Numbered from the stretch's first letter, positions 25,543-35,309 are shown. The stretch is DNA of 64,000 nt from Pelagibius sp. Alg239-R121 (GCF_947331435.1 NZ_CAMZOF010000006.1:248001-312000), one strand, 5' to 3'. Numbers and translations: made by a program. Notes: generated by a model not told the origin, from the letters alone.

Positions 25543-27033
25543 GTGCAGGAGCGCCACAGCGAACTGATCAATGTGTCCCAGATGTATAAGGCCGACGCGG
25601 CAGCGGTCACGGCTGGAGTGTCAGGGACGACGCTGATGGAGAATGCCGGTCAGGCGATCTTCGATGCCATTGTGGCCCGCTGGACCCCGCGCCCTTTGCT
25701 GGTGCTCTGCGGTCCGGGAAACAACGGCGGAGATGGTTTTGTTGTTGCCCGACTGCTGAAGGCCGCAGGCTGGAATGTCGATCTAGCGCTGCTCGGTGAG
25801 GCTTCTCGTTTGACCGGTGATGCCGCCCATCACGCAAAGCTCTGGACCGGAGAGGTTCTGGCATTTGATCCGGTGGTCATCGAAGACAAAGCCTTGATCG
25901 TCGATGCCCTCTTTGGTGCCGGGTTGTCGCGTCCTCTCGATGGGCGGGCCGCGATGATGGTGCGCGCGGTCAATCGCGCCGTGGGGCAGGGCAGCAGTAA
26001 AGTGATTGCGGTCGACGTTCCCAGCGGGATTTCCGGAGACAGCGGAGCCGTGCTCGGAGATCTCTGCCTGACTGCTGAGCTGACCGTGAGCTTTTTTCGC
26101 CCAAAGGTCGGACATCTGCTGCTCCCCGGGCGCGACGCGGCTGGTGAGCTTGTGGTGGCGGACATCGGCATTCCGGATGCCGTTCTGGACAGTCTGAAAA
26201 TTGCCTGCCATCGGAATGATCCCGCGATTTGGCGCGACAGCTTTCCGCGCCGTAGTTCGTCCAGCCATAAGTATACCGCAGGGCACGCTCTGGTTTTGGG
26301 CGGCAGCGAAATGACTGGCGCCGCCCGTTTGGGGGCGCGTGCTGCGTTGCGCATCGGAGCAGGGCTGGTTTCCATCGCCGCGGCTTCCACTGCACTTCAG
26401 ATTTACGCACTCTCTTCGGCCAGCGTGATTACATTGGCTTGCGATTCGGTCGATGAATTAGAAAACCTGCTGCGCGACCCGCGCAAAAATGCGGTCCTGA
26501 TCGGGCCAGGCTATGGGACGAACGAACTGCTGCGCGAACTGGTGTTGGCTATTTTGCGGCGTGACCGTGCGACCGTGCTTGACGCAGATGCGCTAAGCAT
26601 CTTTGGAGCCGACCCCCAAAGCCTTTTCAATGCCTTGGGGTCGAATGTTGTGCTCACTCCGCATGACGGCGAGTTTCGCCATCTGTTCCCCGATATGACC
26701 GGTGACCGCCTGAGCCGGGCACGTTCCGCAGCCGCACGCAGTGGTGCAATTGTCGTCCTAAAAGGCAGCGACACGGTCATTTCAGAGCCGGGCGGCAGGG
26801 CGGTCATCAATGACAATGCGCCGCCCTATTTGGCAACCGCCGGTTCGGGTGACGTCCTTGCCGGTTTGATCCTGGGGCTGCTGGCACAGGGGATGCCGCC
26901 CTTCGATGCGGCAGCGGCGGCCGTGTGGATGCATGGTGAATTGGGACGCAGCCTCGGCGCCGGTCTTATCTCCGAGGATCTGCCGGAGAGACTTCCGCAG
27001 GTGCTGAGTTCGCTTCTAAAGAGTTTTTCGTAA
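25543..27033 (+). CDS. nnr: Bifunctional NAD(P)HX epimerase/dehydratase
   Basis: 496 residues from GTG 25543 (GAGG 6 bases upstream; TTG 25513 is an alternative). The N-terminal YjeF_N epimerase domain is about residues 1-210, with 'SGTTLMENAG', 'LLVLCGPGNNGGDGFVVARLL' and 'VIAVDVPSGISGDSG'. The C-terminal ADP-dependent dehydratase (ribokinase-like) is about 225-490, with 'KYTAGHALVLGGSEMTGAARL', 'VVLTPHDGEFRHLFP', 'VVLKGSDTVIS' and 'ATAGSGDVLAGLI'. It repairs hydrated NADH and NADPH. A fused protein is normal in bacteria. Confidence 0.95.
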   Translation: MQERHSELINVSQMYKADAAAVTAGVSGTTLMENAGQAIFDAIVARWTPRPLLVLCGPGNNGGDGFVVARLLKAAGWNVDLALLGEASRLTGDAAHHAKLWTGEVLAFDPVVIEDKALIVDALFGAGLSRPLDGRAAMMVRAVNRAVGQGSSKVIAVDVPSGISGDSGAVLGDLCLTAELTVSFFRPKVGHLLLPGRDAAGELVVADIGIPDAVLDSLKIACHRNDPAIWRDSFPRRSSSSHKYTAGHALVLGGSEMTGAARLGARAALRIGAGLVSIAAASTALQIYALSSASVITLACDSVDELENLLRDPRKNAVLIGPGYGTNELLRELVLAILRRDRATVLDADALSIFGADPQSLFNALGSNVVLTPHDGEFRHLFPDMTGDRLSRARSAAARSGAIVVLKGSDTVISEPGGRAVINDNAPPYLATAGSGDVLAGLILGLLAQGMPPFDAAAAAVWMHGELGRSLGAGLISEDLPERLPQVLSSLLKSFS

Positions 27034-27319
27034 AGCCCGACCAGGGAACCGGACGCGGTTAACATGTCTTCGGGGCTCTGGCGCCGCATCAATTTAAATC
27101 GGCGATGAATCAATGGGCTACCCTAAAGCCATCGAGGAGCGCCAGCTTGCTTCATTGGATGAAGAAGCGGCAAAAAACCCTGAAAAACCAATGGTAGAAT
27201 AGATAAAGTTTGAGTTTTAACTCAAGTTTAACAACTCTAGTGCGAAACTGATAATTGAGTTTTTCCATAAACTCGCATACCGGACAGGTAGAACGGCAAC
27301 AACTTGAATGTGATCCAGG

Positions 27320-27568
27320 ATGGGACAGTGGTTCAAAATTGATAGGACGCGCCCGGAAGTCAAAGCGGGAGCAGTGTTTCGCTGCCGGCTTCCCAGTCAT
27401 GTCGTCGAGACAGTTGAGGTCATTGAAGTCGGCCCCGACGCAATGGGCGTCCCTCATGTAAAATACAATCTCGTGGTTGCCGGTGGTACTATATCGAGCT
27501 TCGCCGAGATGAGAACCCTAGGCCTTGAGACCTTTGCCAGCCGCTATAACGAGCCGGTGTCCGTTTAA
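27320..27568 (+). CDS. Small conserved-looking protein of unknown function
   Basis: 82 residues from ATG 27320, with only a weak ribosome site. Basic N-terminal part 'QWFKIDRTRPEVKAGAVFRCR', then a likely beta-barrel-like pattern 'VETVEVIEVGPDAMGVPHVKYNLVV', ending 'RTLGLETFASRY'. I recall similar short proteins in Rhodospirillales genomes, but no function. Codon use matches the surroundings, unlike the AT-rich stretch before it. Confidence 0.6.
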   Translation: MGQWFKIDRTRPEVKAGAVFRCRLPSHVVETVEVIEVGPDAMGVPHVKYNLVVAGGTISSFAEMRTLGLETFASRYNEPVSV

Positions 27569-27729
27569 CGAGCGGCCTGACGAGGCAAATACCCCTTCCA
27601 AGACCCTCTCGCTATGAGCCTGCCGTCCCCCAATGCCTGTTGATAACGCTTTTTGACGGCGTTTTCGCTGAAATTATCCCTTAGATCCGGCAAATAGAGT
27701 CTCCAGCGCTTTTCCTTTGCGTGAGCCTG

Positions 27730-27756
27730 TTGCACCCGGCGCGTCGATGTTATACA
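27730..27756 (+). promoter_or_regulatory. Candidate promoter of tRNA-Leu
   Basis: TTGCAC, a short 15-base spacer and TATACA, 20 bases before the tRNA. A second candidate, TTGACG with TATCCC, lies at 27653-27680. Confidence 0.4.
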
Positions 27757-27776
27757 CCGGCGCGTTCGCGCGTCTC

Positions 27777-27861
27777 GCGGGCGTGGCGGAATTGGTAGAC
27801 GCACTGGTTTTAGGTACCAGCGGAGAGATCCGTGGGGGTTCAAGTCCCTCCGCCCGCACCA
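27777..27861 (+). tRNA. tRNA-Leu (TAG)
   Basis: 85 bases. Acceptor GCGGGCG pairs with CGCCCGC; anticodon loop TTTAGGT (anticodon TAG) between CTGGT and ACCAG; long variable arm (class II); T-loop TTCAAGT; CCA encoded at 27859-27861. Confidence 0.97.
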
Positions 27862-28114
27862 CGCGATCGAACAAGGGAAACAGAACAACGGATGCCGGGT
27901 CGTCCCCGTTCAGGCATCAGTAAGCTTCTATCCCTTTTAACTCGCACCGCAGATCCGCGGTCGAGAGAGCTTCGTGGTTCGATGCCGATTGCATGATTCC
28001 CATCGGTCGGCGGAATTGAACCCTAGGAATGAACTGTTGTTGATCCGCCCGCCGGCTTGTGAGCCGGAGTGTGCTGCGGATGACGAAAAAGACGCGAGAG
28101 AGGCCGAGCCGCCA

Positions 28115-29605
28115 ATGCAGGTCACGGAAACACAAGCCGAAGAGCTGAAGCGCGAATACACCATTGTGATTCCCGCTACGGAAATTGATGAGAAGATCGA
28201 CGGACGCCTCAAGGAGCTCAGCGGACAAGTGAATCTGCCGGGCTTTCGTCCCGGCAAGGTCCCGATGTCGCTACTCAAGCAACGTTTCGGCAAGTCAGTG
28301 CTTGGTGAAGTGCTGGAAAAGGCCGTCACCGACAGCTCGAGCCAGGCTCTAAGCGAGCGCAGCCTACGGCCTGCAATGCAGCCGAAGATCGAAGTGACGT
28401 CCTTCGACGAAGGGAAAGACCTCGAGTACACCATGTCGGTCGAGCTGCTGCCGGACGTTACGCCGATGGATTTTGGCAGCCTGGAGCTCGAGCGCATCAA
28501 AGTCGCCGTGCCGGATCCCGAGGTCGACGAAGCCCTGGAGCGTATTGCCGAGTCCCATAAGACGTCTAAACCGCTCGACAAGCCGCGCAAGGCCAAGCTG
28601 GGCGATGTCGTCATTATCGACTTCAAGGGCACCGTCGATGGCGAGGCGCTGCCAGGCATGGCCGCGGAAGATCATCACTTGGAGCTGGGTTCGAACCAGT
28701 TCATTCCCGGCTTCGAAGATCAATTGGTCGGCGTCAATGTCGACGACGATTGCGAAGTCAAGGTGACCTTCCCGGACACCTATGGCAACGACAAGCTGGC
28801 CGGGCGTGAAGCTATCTTTGAGGTTAAGGTTAAAGGCATCGAAGAGTCTGTTCCTGCCGAGATCGACGACAAGCTGGCTGAAGCCCTTGGTGCCGAGAAC
28901 CTGGATGCAATGAAATTGCGGGTCCGCGAACAGATTGAGGGCGAGTACGCCAAAGTCGCGCGGTCACGTCTGAAGCGCGAACTGCTCGATAAACTAGCCG
29001 ACGGTCATGATTTTGCAGTACCGGCCGGCATGGTGGACGTCGAGTTCGAAGGGATCTGGAAGCAGGTCGAGGAAGAGCGCAAGCAGGGCGACGTCGACGA
29101 CGAGGATGCCGGCAAGGACGACGAAGAACTGAAGACTGAATACCGGGCCATCGCCGAGCGCCGGGTGCGTCTGGGACTGTTGCTTTCGGAAGTCGGCAGC
29201 GGCAATAACATCGACGTCAGCCAGGACGAAGTGAACCGCGCACTCTTTGCCGAAGCTCAGAATTATCCGGGCCAGGAGCAGCAGGTGTTCGAATACTATA
29301 AGAACACGCCCGAGGCGCTGGCCAATCTTCGCGCACCGATCTTTGAAGATAAGGTGATCGACTTCATCACCGATCTTTCTAAAGTGACCGAGAGGGAATT
29401 GACACCGGACGAGCTGCGCAAAGAGTTCGAAAGCGAATCGGCTGAAGCCGAAGCAGCCGAATCGAAGCCGGCCGAGAAGAAAAAGCCGGCAAAAAAGAAG
29501 CCTGCCAAGAAGGCTGCTGCGAAATCCGACGATAAAGCCGCATCAAAATCACCTGCCAAGAAGGCGGCAAAAAGCACTAAATCCAAGAAATCTGCTGAGG
29601 AATAG
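28115..29605 (+). CDS. tig: Trigger factor with a lysine-rich C-terminal tail
   Basis: 496 residues from ATG 28115. Ribosome-associated chaperone and prolyl isomerase. The N-terminal ribosome-binding domain holds the signature 'GFRPGKVPMSLLKQRFG'; the FKBP domain at about 150-250 includes 'GDVVIIDFKGTVDGEALPG' and 'FIPGFEDQLVGVNV'. The C-terminal chaperone domain then continues into an extra 46-residue tail with 18 lysines in 'PAKK'-type repeats, ending 'KKSAEE'; E. coli Tig (432 residues) lacks this. An upstream extension in frame to 27974 lacks support. First gene of the tig-clpP-clpX-lon-hup block. Confidence 0.96.
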   Translation: MQVTETQAEELKREYTIVIPATEIDEKIDGRLKELSGQVNLPGFRPGKVPMSLLKQRFGKSVLGEVLEKAVTDSSSQALSERSLRPAMQPKIEVTSFDEGKDLEYTMSVELLPDVTPMDFGSLELERIKVAVPDPEVDEALERIAESHKTSKPLDKPRKAKLGDVVIIDFKGTVDGEALPGMAAEDHHLELGSNQFIPGFEDQLVGVNVDDDCEVKVTFPDTYGNDKLAGREAIFEVKVKGIEESVPAEIDDKLAEALGAENLDAMKLRVREQIEGEYAKVARSRLKRELLDKLADGHDFAVPAGMVDVEFEGIWKQVEEERKQGDVDDEDAGKDDEELKTEYRAIAERRVRLGLLLSEVGSGNNIDVSQDEVNRALFAEAQNYPGQEQQVFEYYKNTPEALANLRAPIFEDKVIDFITDLSKVTERELTPDELRKEFESESAEAEAAESKPAEKKKPAKKKPAKKAAAKSDDKAASKSPAKKAAKSTKSKKSAEE

Positions 29606-29636
29606 CGGAACCTTAAGGATTACTCTGTGATCCTGG

Positions 29637-29665
29637 CTTGGTTAATCGGGTGATCCGGCCTATAT
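29637..29665 (+). promoter_or_regulatory. Candidate heat-shock (RpoH-type) promoter of clpP
   Basis: CTTG, 18 bases, CCTATAT. This is close to the alphaproteobacterial RpoH pattern CTTG-N17-CYTATnT. It lies about 120 bases before clpP. Confidence 0.4.
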
Positions 29666-29787
29666 CACGGAAGCAACGTGGTTAACGGGATTCGGACGAG
29701 GTGGCGATTCGATCGCAAAGAACGCCTCGTCTGAACCTTGGCCCGGCAGTTCGGAAGGCGGATGAATGACAAGACTAGGTGGCAGGA

Positions 29788-30438
29788 ATGAGTGACCCAC
29801 GTGACATTGTAATGAACACCCTGGTGCCGATGGTGGTCGAGCAGACCAGCCGGGGCGAACGGGCTTATGACATCTATTCGCGCCTGCTCAAGGAGCGGAT
29901 TATCTTTTTGACCGGCCCGATTCATGACGGCGTGGCAAGTCTGATTTGTGCGCAGCTCCTGTACCTCGAATCGGAAAATCCGAGCAAAGACATTTCTTTC
30001 TATATCAATTCGCCCGGTGGCGTCGTGACGGCCGGTCTGGCCATGTACGACACCATGCAGTACATCCGCCCGCCGGTTTCGACCGTCTGTATCGGTCAGG
30101 CCGCATCCGCGGGTTCTCTTCTGCTGATGGCTGGGGCACCTGAAAAGCGCTTTGCGCTGCCCAATTCGAAGATCATGGTCCATCAGCCTTCCGGCGGTTT
30201 CCAGGGGCAGGCAACGGACATTGAAATTCATGCCCGCGAAATCATCAAAACCCGTGCGCGCCTGAACGAACTCTACGCGCAGCACACCGGACAGCCGGTC
30301 TCTGCGATCGAAGATGCCATGGAGCGGGACAAGTTCATGAGCGCCGAAGAAGCCAAGGAATTCGGGCTGATCGACGAAGTCGTCGAGAGCCGTCCCGATG
30401 CGGACGCAGCCGATGGCAAATCGGGCGCTGACAAGTAA
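29788..30438 (+). CDS. clpP: ATP-dependent Clp protease proteolytic subunit
   Basis: 216 residues from ATG 29788 (ribosome site AGGTGGCAGGA). Serine peptidase forming the 14-mer chamber. Catalytic Ser107 in '[10 protein letters not shown]' and His132 in '[17 protein letters not shown]', the Asp further on. '[19 protein letters not shown]' is the oxyanion/substrate region. It works with ClpX, whose gene follows after 227 bases. Confidence 0.98.
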   Translation: MSDPRDIVMNTLVPMVVEQTSRGERAYDIYSRLLKERIIFLTGPIHDGVASLICAQLLYLESENPSKDISFYINSPGGVVTAGLAMYDTMQYIRPPVSTVCIGQAASAGSLLLMAGAPEKRFALPNSKIMVHQPSGGFQGQATDIEIHAREIIKTRARLNELYAQHTGQPVSAIEDAMERDKFMSAEEAKEFGLIDEVVESRPDADAADGKSGADK

Positions 30439-30582
30439 TTGACCGCGGCACCGGCTTGAAGGCAACTCAATGCGTCGCCATCTGGTCTGTGTTAAGGTTA
30501 TGTTGAGCGCTCGAGGCTATAGTGTTGAGAGCGGTCAACCGAAGGTTGGTCATGTGGACGACAGGCTAACCCGGTAGATAAA

Positions 30583-30600
30583 AATGACAAATTTGTCATT
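30583..30600. promoter_or_regulatory. Perfect 18-bp palindrome in the clpP-clpX gap
   Basis: AATGACAAATTTGTCATT, complete dyad symmetry with no spacer, 65 bases before the clpX start. This is the form of a dimeric repressor site; the regulator is not recognised. Confidence 0.5.
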
Positions 30601-30665
30601 GTGTGCCGGTGGGACGTCTGTCTAACATGATTTGTAATTGAATCGAGCTTCGAGGCGTAACAGCC

Positions 30666-31931
30666 ATGACAAAGTCGAGCGGTAGCGACTCGAAAAATAC
30701 CCTTTACTGCTCTTTCTGCGGGAAGAGTCAGCATGAAGTTCGAAAACTCATCGCCGGTCCGACGGTGTTTATCTGCGATGAATGTGTCGAACTTTGCATG
30801 GATATTATCCGTGAGGAGCATAAGACGACGCTGGTGAAATCCAGTGACGGCGTGCCCACACCACGGGATATCTGCACGGTGCTTGACGACTATGTTATCG
30901 GGCAGTCGCACGCCAAACGCGTGCTGTCGGTTGCGGTGCATAATCACTATAAGCGCCTGGCACATGGCACAAAATCTGCCGATGTCGAATTGGCCAAGTC
31001 CAACATTCTACTGGTTGGGCCGACCGGTTGCGGTAAGACGCTGTTGGCGCAGACACTGGCACGCATTCTTGATGTGCCCTTCACAATGGCGGATGCCACG
31101 ACGCTGACCGAAGCCGGTTACGTCGGTGAAGATGTCGAGAACATCATTCTGAAGCTTCTGCAGTCTGCCGACTATAATGTCGAGCGGGCGCAGCGCGGCA
31201 TCGTCTACATCGACGAAGTTGATAAGATCAGCCGGAAATCCGACAACCCGTCGATTACGCGGGATGTATCGGGTGAGGGCGTTCAGCAGGCACTGTTGAA
31301 GATCATGGAAGGGACCGTGGCTTCGGTTCCGCCGCAGGGCGGGCGTAAACATCCGCAGCAGGAATTCCTGCAGGTTGATACGACCAATATCCTGTTCATC
31401 TGTGGCGGTGCATTTGCCGGTCTCGACAAGTTGATTGCCGGCCGCGGCAAAGGGTCTTCGATCGGCTTTGGTGCCGATGTGCGTGGTCCCGAAGAACGCA
31501 CGACTGGTGACGTGCTGAAGGACGTCGAGCCTGAGGACCTCTTGAAGTTCGGCCTTATTCCGGAATTCGTCGGACGTCTGCCCGTTGTGGCGACGCTCGA
31601 AGATCTGGACGACGAGGCCCTGGTCGAGATCCTGACTCAGCCGAAGAATGCACTGGTAAAGCAGTACCAGCGACTCTTCGAGATGGAGGATGTCAGTCTG
31701 CAGTTTGCGGAAGATGCGTTGAAGGCGATCGCGGCGAAGGCGATCAAGCGCAAAACCGGTGCTCGCGGTCTGCGTTCTATCATGGAGGCTATCCTTCTGG
31801 AGCCGATGTTCGATCTTCCAAGTCTGGAAGGGGTCGAAGAAATGGTTATCAACGGCGAGGTTGTCGAAGGACGGTCGCAACCGCTTTATATCTACACTGA
31901 CCGACGTGATGACGTTGAAAGCAGTGCATGA
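30666..31931 (+). CDS. clpX: Clp protease ATP-binding subunit ClpX
   Basis: 421 residues. The N-terminal zinc-binding domain has paired cysteines 'YCSFCGKSQ' and 'ICDECVELC'. AAA+ core: Walker A '[15 protein letters not shown]', Walker B '[10 protein letters not shown]', pore loop '[10 protein letters not shown]', ClpP-binding loop '[12 protein letters not shown]' (IGF motif), sensor-2 '[12 protein letters not shown]'. Unfolds tagged substrates and feeds ClpP. In alphaproteobacteria it also drives cell-cycle proteolysis (family knowledge). Confidence 0.98.
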   Translation: MTKSSGSDSKNTLYCSFCGKSQHEVRKLIAGPTVFICDECVELCMDIIREEHKTTLVKSSDGVPTPRDICTVLDDYVIGQSHAKRVLSVAVHNHYKRLAHGTKSADVELAKSNILLVGPTGCGKTLLAQTLARILDVPFTMADATTLTEAGYVGEDVENIILKLLQSADYNVERAQRGIVYIDEVDKISRKSDNPSITRDVSGEGVQQALLKIMEGTVASVPPQGGRKHPQQEFLQVDTTNILFICGGAFAGLDKLIAGRGKGSSIGFGADVRGPEERTTGDVLKDVEPEDLLKFGLIPEFVGRLPVVATLEDLDDEALVEILTQPKNALVKQYQRLFEMEDVSLQFAEDALKAIAAKAIKRKTGARGLRSIMEAILLEPMFDLPSLEGVEEMVINGEVVEGRSQPLYIYTDRRDDVESSA

Positions 31932-31998
31932 CGCGGTTTTCTCGTGTTTTTTGCATAGATTGCGCCTAGGCCAGTCGGTTTCCAATCCCGACGCAGCC

Positions 31999-32024
31999 CT
32001 TGAAGATGACAACTTTAGCTATCA
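31999..32024 (+). promoter_or_regulatory. Candidate heat-shock promoter of lon
   Basis: CTTGAAG, 13 bases, CTATCA, about 90 bases before lon. The -35 half is a good RpoH match; the -10 half is weaker. Confidence 0.4.
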
Positions 32025-32110
32025 GATCTTTAGGCGACGGCCGGGGCGGTCCTAAGTGCCCCGGGTTCCGGTTCGGTAACGCCGAGCCGTCGCAAGATTA
32101 AAGAGGAAAT

Positions 32111-34519
32111 ATGTTGGAAATTCCACGCGGCAATCTCTATCCGGTCCTTCCGCTTCGCGATATCGTCGTGTTTCCGCACATGATCGTGCCCCTTTTCGTC
32201 GGGCGCGAAAAGTCGGTCAAGGCCCTTGAAGACGTCATGAAGGACGACAAGCAAATCCTTCTGGTGACGCAGAAAAATGCCGCTCAGGACGACCCGACGC
32301 CCGCCGATATCTATTCGGTTGGCACGGTCGGCACTGTGCTTCAGCTGCTGAAGCTGCCAGACGGCACGGTGAAGGTTCTGGTTGAAGGCGGTCAGCGCGC
32401 GAAGATCGCGAAATTTGCTGATACTGAAGAGTTCTTCCAGGCTTACGCCGAAACAATGGACGATGATGCCGGTGACGACCGGGAGCTCGATGCTCTGGCG
32501 CGCACCGTCGTTTCCCAGTTCGAGCAGTACATAAAGCTGAACAAAAAGATCCCGCCGGAAGTTTTGGTCTCGATCAACCAGATCGACGAGCCGAGCAAGC
32601 TGGCCGATACCATTGCGTCGCACCTGACCCTGAAAATTTCCGAAAAGCAGGAACTGCTCGAAAGCGAGAGCATCAGCGACCGCCTGGAGAAGGTTTACGC
32701 TTTCATGGAAAGCGAAATCGGTGTGCTTCAGGTCGAAAAACGTATCCGCAATCGCGTAAAACGCCAGATGGAGAAGACTCAACGCGAGTACTATCTGAAT
32801 GAGCAGCTCAAGGCGATTCAGAAGGAATTGGGTGAGGGCGAGGACGGCCGTGACGAACTAGCCGAGTTGGAAGAGAAAATCGCCAAAACCAAGCTGACCA
32901 AGGAAGCACGCGAAAAGGCCGTTGCCGAGCTGAAGAAGCTGCGCAATATGAGCCCGATGTCCGCTGAAGCGACGGTCGTTCGGAACTATCTGGACTGGAT
33001 CGTCTCGATTCCCTGGAAGAAGCGGACCAAGGTCAAAAAGGATATCGTGCACGCCAACGAGATCCTGGATTCAGATCACTATGGCCTGGAGAAGGTCAAA
33101 GAGCGGATCATCGAATACCTTGCGGTTCAACAGCGTATGCAGAAGATCAAGGGACCGATTCTCTGTCTGGTTGGACCACCGGGTGTCGGTAAGACGTCGC
33201 TTGGCAAGTCCATCGCCAAGGCAACCGGTCGTAATTTCGTCCGGATGAGTCTTGGTGGCGTTCGGGACGAAGCCGAAGTGCGCGGCCACCGCCGCACCTA
33301 TATCGGCTCGATGCCCGGCAAAGTCATTCAGAGTATGAAAAAAGCCAAGTCTTCGAATCCGCTGTTCCTGCTCGACGAGATCGACAAGCTGGGTGCGGAT
33401 TGGCGCGGTGATCCGTCGTCGGCTTTGCTGGAAGTGCTCGATCCCGAACAGAACAACACCTTCAACGACCATTACCTGGAGGTCGATTACGACCTTTCCG
33501 ACGTGATGTTCGTGACCACGGCCAATACGCTGCGCATGCCGCAACCACTGCTTGACCGTATGGAAGTGATCCGGATTCCCGGCTACACCGAAGACGAGAA
33601 GGTTCAAATCGCGACTCGGTATCTGATTCCGAAGCAGAAGAAAGACCATGGCGTCAAAGACGAGGAATGGTCGATCGCTGACGAAGCGCTTCGCAACCTT
33701 ATCCGGCTCTACACCCGTGAGGCCGGCGTGCGTAACCTTGAGCGTGAAATCGCAAATCTGATTCGTAAGGCAGTCAAAGAGATCGCCATGGGTGAAGTTA
33801 CCCAGGTTGATGTAAATCCCGACAATCTCGATAAGTATGCCGGTGTTCCGCGTTACCGTTACGGCGAAGCGGAGCAGGAAGATCTGGTCGGCGTGTCGAC
33901 CGGTTTGGCCTGGACTGAAGTCGGCGGCGAGCTGTTGTCGATCGAAGCCGTGACCGTGCCTGGCAAGGGTAAGGTTTCTTCGACCGGTAAGCTTGGCGAC
34001 GTGATGAAGGAATCCATTCAGGCGGCTGAGTATTACGTAAAGAGCCGCTCGATCGAGTACGGCATCAAACCGACGGTCTTCGAGCGCAAGGACATCCATG
34101 TCCATGTTCCCGAAGGCGCGACTCCGAAAGACGGCCCGTCGGCCGGTGTTGCAATGGTCACAGCGATTGTATCGGTGCTGACCGAAATTCCGATTCGCCG
34201 GGATTTGGCCATGACGGGCGAAGTCACACTGCGCGGCAGGGTGCTTCCGATCGGCGGACTTAAAGAAAAACTGCTTGCTGCTCTACGTGGAAATATTAAG
34301 ACCGTTCTCATTCCGCAAGAAAACGAAAAGGATCTCGCCGAAATTCCAGAGAATGTTAAGGACGGGCTTGAAATCATTCCAACTTCTACTGTTGATGAAG
34401 TTCTGGAGCATGCTCTCGCAAAAAAGCTGACGCCCATCGAGTGGGTTGAGCCGGCAGATGTGGACGCTGCACGCGGCTCTTCGAGCGACGATGGACGCAG
34501 CGGAGTCATCACCCACTAA
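32111..34519 (+). CDS. lon: ATP-dependent protease Lon
   Basis: 802 residues, LonA type. The N-terminal substrate-binding domain (about 1-200) starts 'LYPVLPLRDIVVFPHMIVPLFVG'. AAA+ domain with Walker A 'GPPGVGKTSLGKSIA' and Walker B 'LFLLDEIDKLG'. The C-terminal serine-lysine protease domain has catalytic Ser in 'PKDGPSAGVAM' and Lys in 'GGLKEKLLAA'. Degrades misfolded and regulatory proteins. AGAGGA ribosome site 5 bases before ATG. Confidence 0.98.
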   Translation: MLEIPRGNLYPVLPLRDIVVFPHMIVPLFVGREKSVKALEDVMKDDKQILLVTQKNAAQDDPTPADIYSVGTVGTVLQLLKLPDGTVKVLVEGGQRAKIAKFADTEEFFQAYAETMDDDAGDDRELDALARTVVSQFEQYIKLNKKIPPEVLVSINQIDEPSKLADTIASHLTLKISEKQELLESESISDRLEKVYAFMESEIGVLQVEKRIRNRVKRQMEKTQREYYLNEQLKAIQKELGEGEDGRDELAELEEKIAKTKLTKEAREKAVAELKKLRNMSPMSAEATVVRNYLDWIVSIPWKKRTKVKKDIVHANEILDSDHYGLEKVKERIIEYLAVQQRMQKIKGPILCLVGPPGVGKTSLGKSIAKATGRNFVRMSLGGVRDEAEVRGHRRTYIGSMPGKVIQSMKKAKSSNPLFLLDEIDKLGADWRGDPSSALLEVLDPEQNNTFNDHYLEVDYDLSDVMFVTTANTLRMPQPLLDRMEVIRIPGYTEDEKVQIATRYLIPKQKKDHGVKDEEWSIADEALRNLIRLYTREAGVRNLEREIANLIRKAVKEIAMGEVTQVDVNPDNLDKYAGVPRYRYGEAEQEDLVGVSTGLAWTEVGGELLSIEAVTVPGKGKVSSTGKLGDVMKESIQAAEYYVKSRSIEYGIKPTVFERKDIHVHVPEGATPKDGPSAGVAMVTAIVSVLTEIPIRRDLAMTGEVTLRGRVLPIGGLKEKLLAALRGNIKTVLIPQENEKDLAEIPENVKDGLEIIPTSTVDEVLEHALAKKLTPIEWVEPADVDAARGSSSDDGRSGVITH

Positions 34520-34546
34520 GCTCAAGATGTGAATGCGACTCGGGTA

Positions 34547-34574
34547 GAGAGGCTTTTGACCAAAAAAGCCTCTC
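34547..34574 (+). terminator. Terminator-like hairpin after lon
   Basis: GAGAGGCTTTT/AAAAGCCTCTC, an 11-bp stem with a 6-base loop, 28 bases after lon. No T-run follows directly, so it may be Rho-assisted or only stabilise the mRNA end. Confidence 0.55.
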
Positions 34575-34603
34575 AATCCCTAGGTTTTCTCGCGTTTCTT
34601 CGA

Positions 34604-34632
34604 TTGACGTTGGGGGTTTTACCGGCTTAAAC
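34604..34632 (+). promoter_or_regulatory. Candidate sigma-70 promoter of hup
   Basis: TTGACG (34604-34609), 17 bases, TTAAAC (or TAAACT with 18 bases), about 70 bases before the start. Confidence 0.4.
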
Positions 34633-34701
34633 TCCGACCTCCTCAGAGTGGTTTTTCCCATTTCTATTTCCTAAATCCCGACATTTGGAGGGGGTACTAA
34701 C

Positions 34702-34974
34702 GTGAACAAAAACGATCTGGTTGCCGTTGTTGCTGAGAATTCAGACCTGTCAAAAGCTGACAGCACCAAAGCTGTTGATGCCGTCTTCGACGCGATCACT
34801 TCATCTTTGAAGTCTGGTGACGAAGTTCGCCTCGTTGGCTTTGGAACTTTCTCCGTTGCCCAGCGTGCAGCGTCTGAAGGCCGCAACCCGCGCACCGGCG
34901 AAAAAATCAAGATTCCTGCGTCCAAGCAGCCGAAGTTCAAGGCTGGTAAAGGTCTCAAGGACGCCGTCAACTAA
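34702..34974 (+). CDS. hup: DNA-binding protein HU
   Basis: 90 residues, exact length for HU-beta. '[18 protein letters not shown]' start, '[11 protein letters not shown]' core, and the DNA-binding arm '[19 protein letters not shown]' with the intercalating Pro. Chromosome compaction as a dimer. Follows lon, as in E. coli and most proteobacteria. Ribosome site GGAGGGGG. Confidence 0.97.
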   Translation: MNKNDLVAVVAENSDLSKADSTKAVDAVFDAITSSLKSGDEVRLVGFGTFSVAQRAASEGRNPRTGEKIKIPASKQPKFKAGKGLKDAVN

Positions 34975-34999
34975 CTCAGAATAGATTCGCGCTGAGGAC

Positions 35000-35040
35000 G
35001 CCGGCCGCCCTGGCCTTGGTTAGGGCGGCCGGCTGGCGTT
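35000..35040 (+). terminator. Terminator of hup
   Basis: GCCGGCCGCCCT/AGGGCGGCCGGC, a 12-bp GC-rich stem with a 10-base loop, 26 bases after hup. It is followed by a modest T-containing stretch. Confidence 0.7.
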
Positions 35041-35117
35041 TCGTTCAAGTGTTCATTGGGACCCGCGAGCGTTTCGCCTTTGTCTTCAGCCGAACTTTTG
35101 TTTGCCGTTTTCTTTTA

Positions 35118-35146
35118 TTGTTTTGGACGGGTTGATCCCGTATAGA
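35118..35146 (+). promoter_or_regulatory. Candidate promoter of tRNA-Val
   Basis: TTGTTT, 17 bases, TATAGA, about 39 bases before the tRNA. Confidence 0.4.
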
Positions 35147-35184
35147 AACGCCAGCGACTTAAAAGTCGCAGCATTGATGTCGTG

Positions 35185-35260
35185 GGGCGATTAGCTCAGT
35201 TGGTAGAGCATCTCGTTTACACCGAGAGGGTCGGCAGTTCGAGCCTGTCATCGCCCACCA
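35185..35260 (+). tRNA. tRNA-Val (TAC)
   Basis: 76 bases. Acceptor GGGCGAT pairs with ATCGCCC; anticodon loop TTTACAC (anticodon TAC) between TCTCG and CGAGA; T-loop TTCGAGC; CCA encoded at 35258-35260. Confidence 0.97.
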
Positions 35261-35285
35261 GACATCCTCGTGCAGCGAACCTCCA

Positions 35286-35309
35286 GATCTCTGAAAGCAG
35301 AGATCGTTT
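35286..35309 (+). terminator. Terminator of tRNA-Val
   Basis: GATCTCTG/CAGAGATC stem with an AAAG loop, then GTTT, 26 bases after the tRNA. Confidence 0.55.

Noticed and set aside
27113-27202. Two overlapping 29-30 codon frames after nnr
   Set aside because: Too short, no good ribosome site, no support for either.
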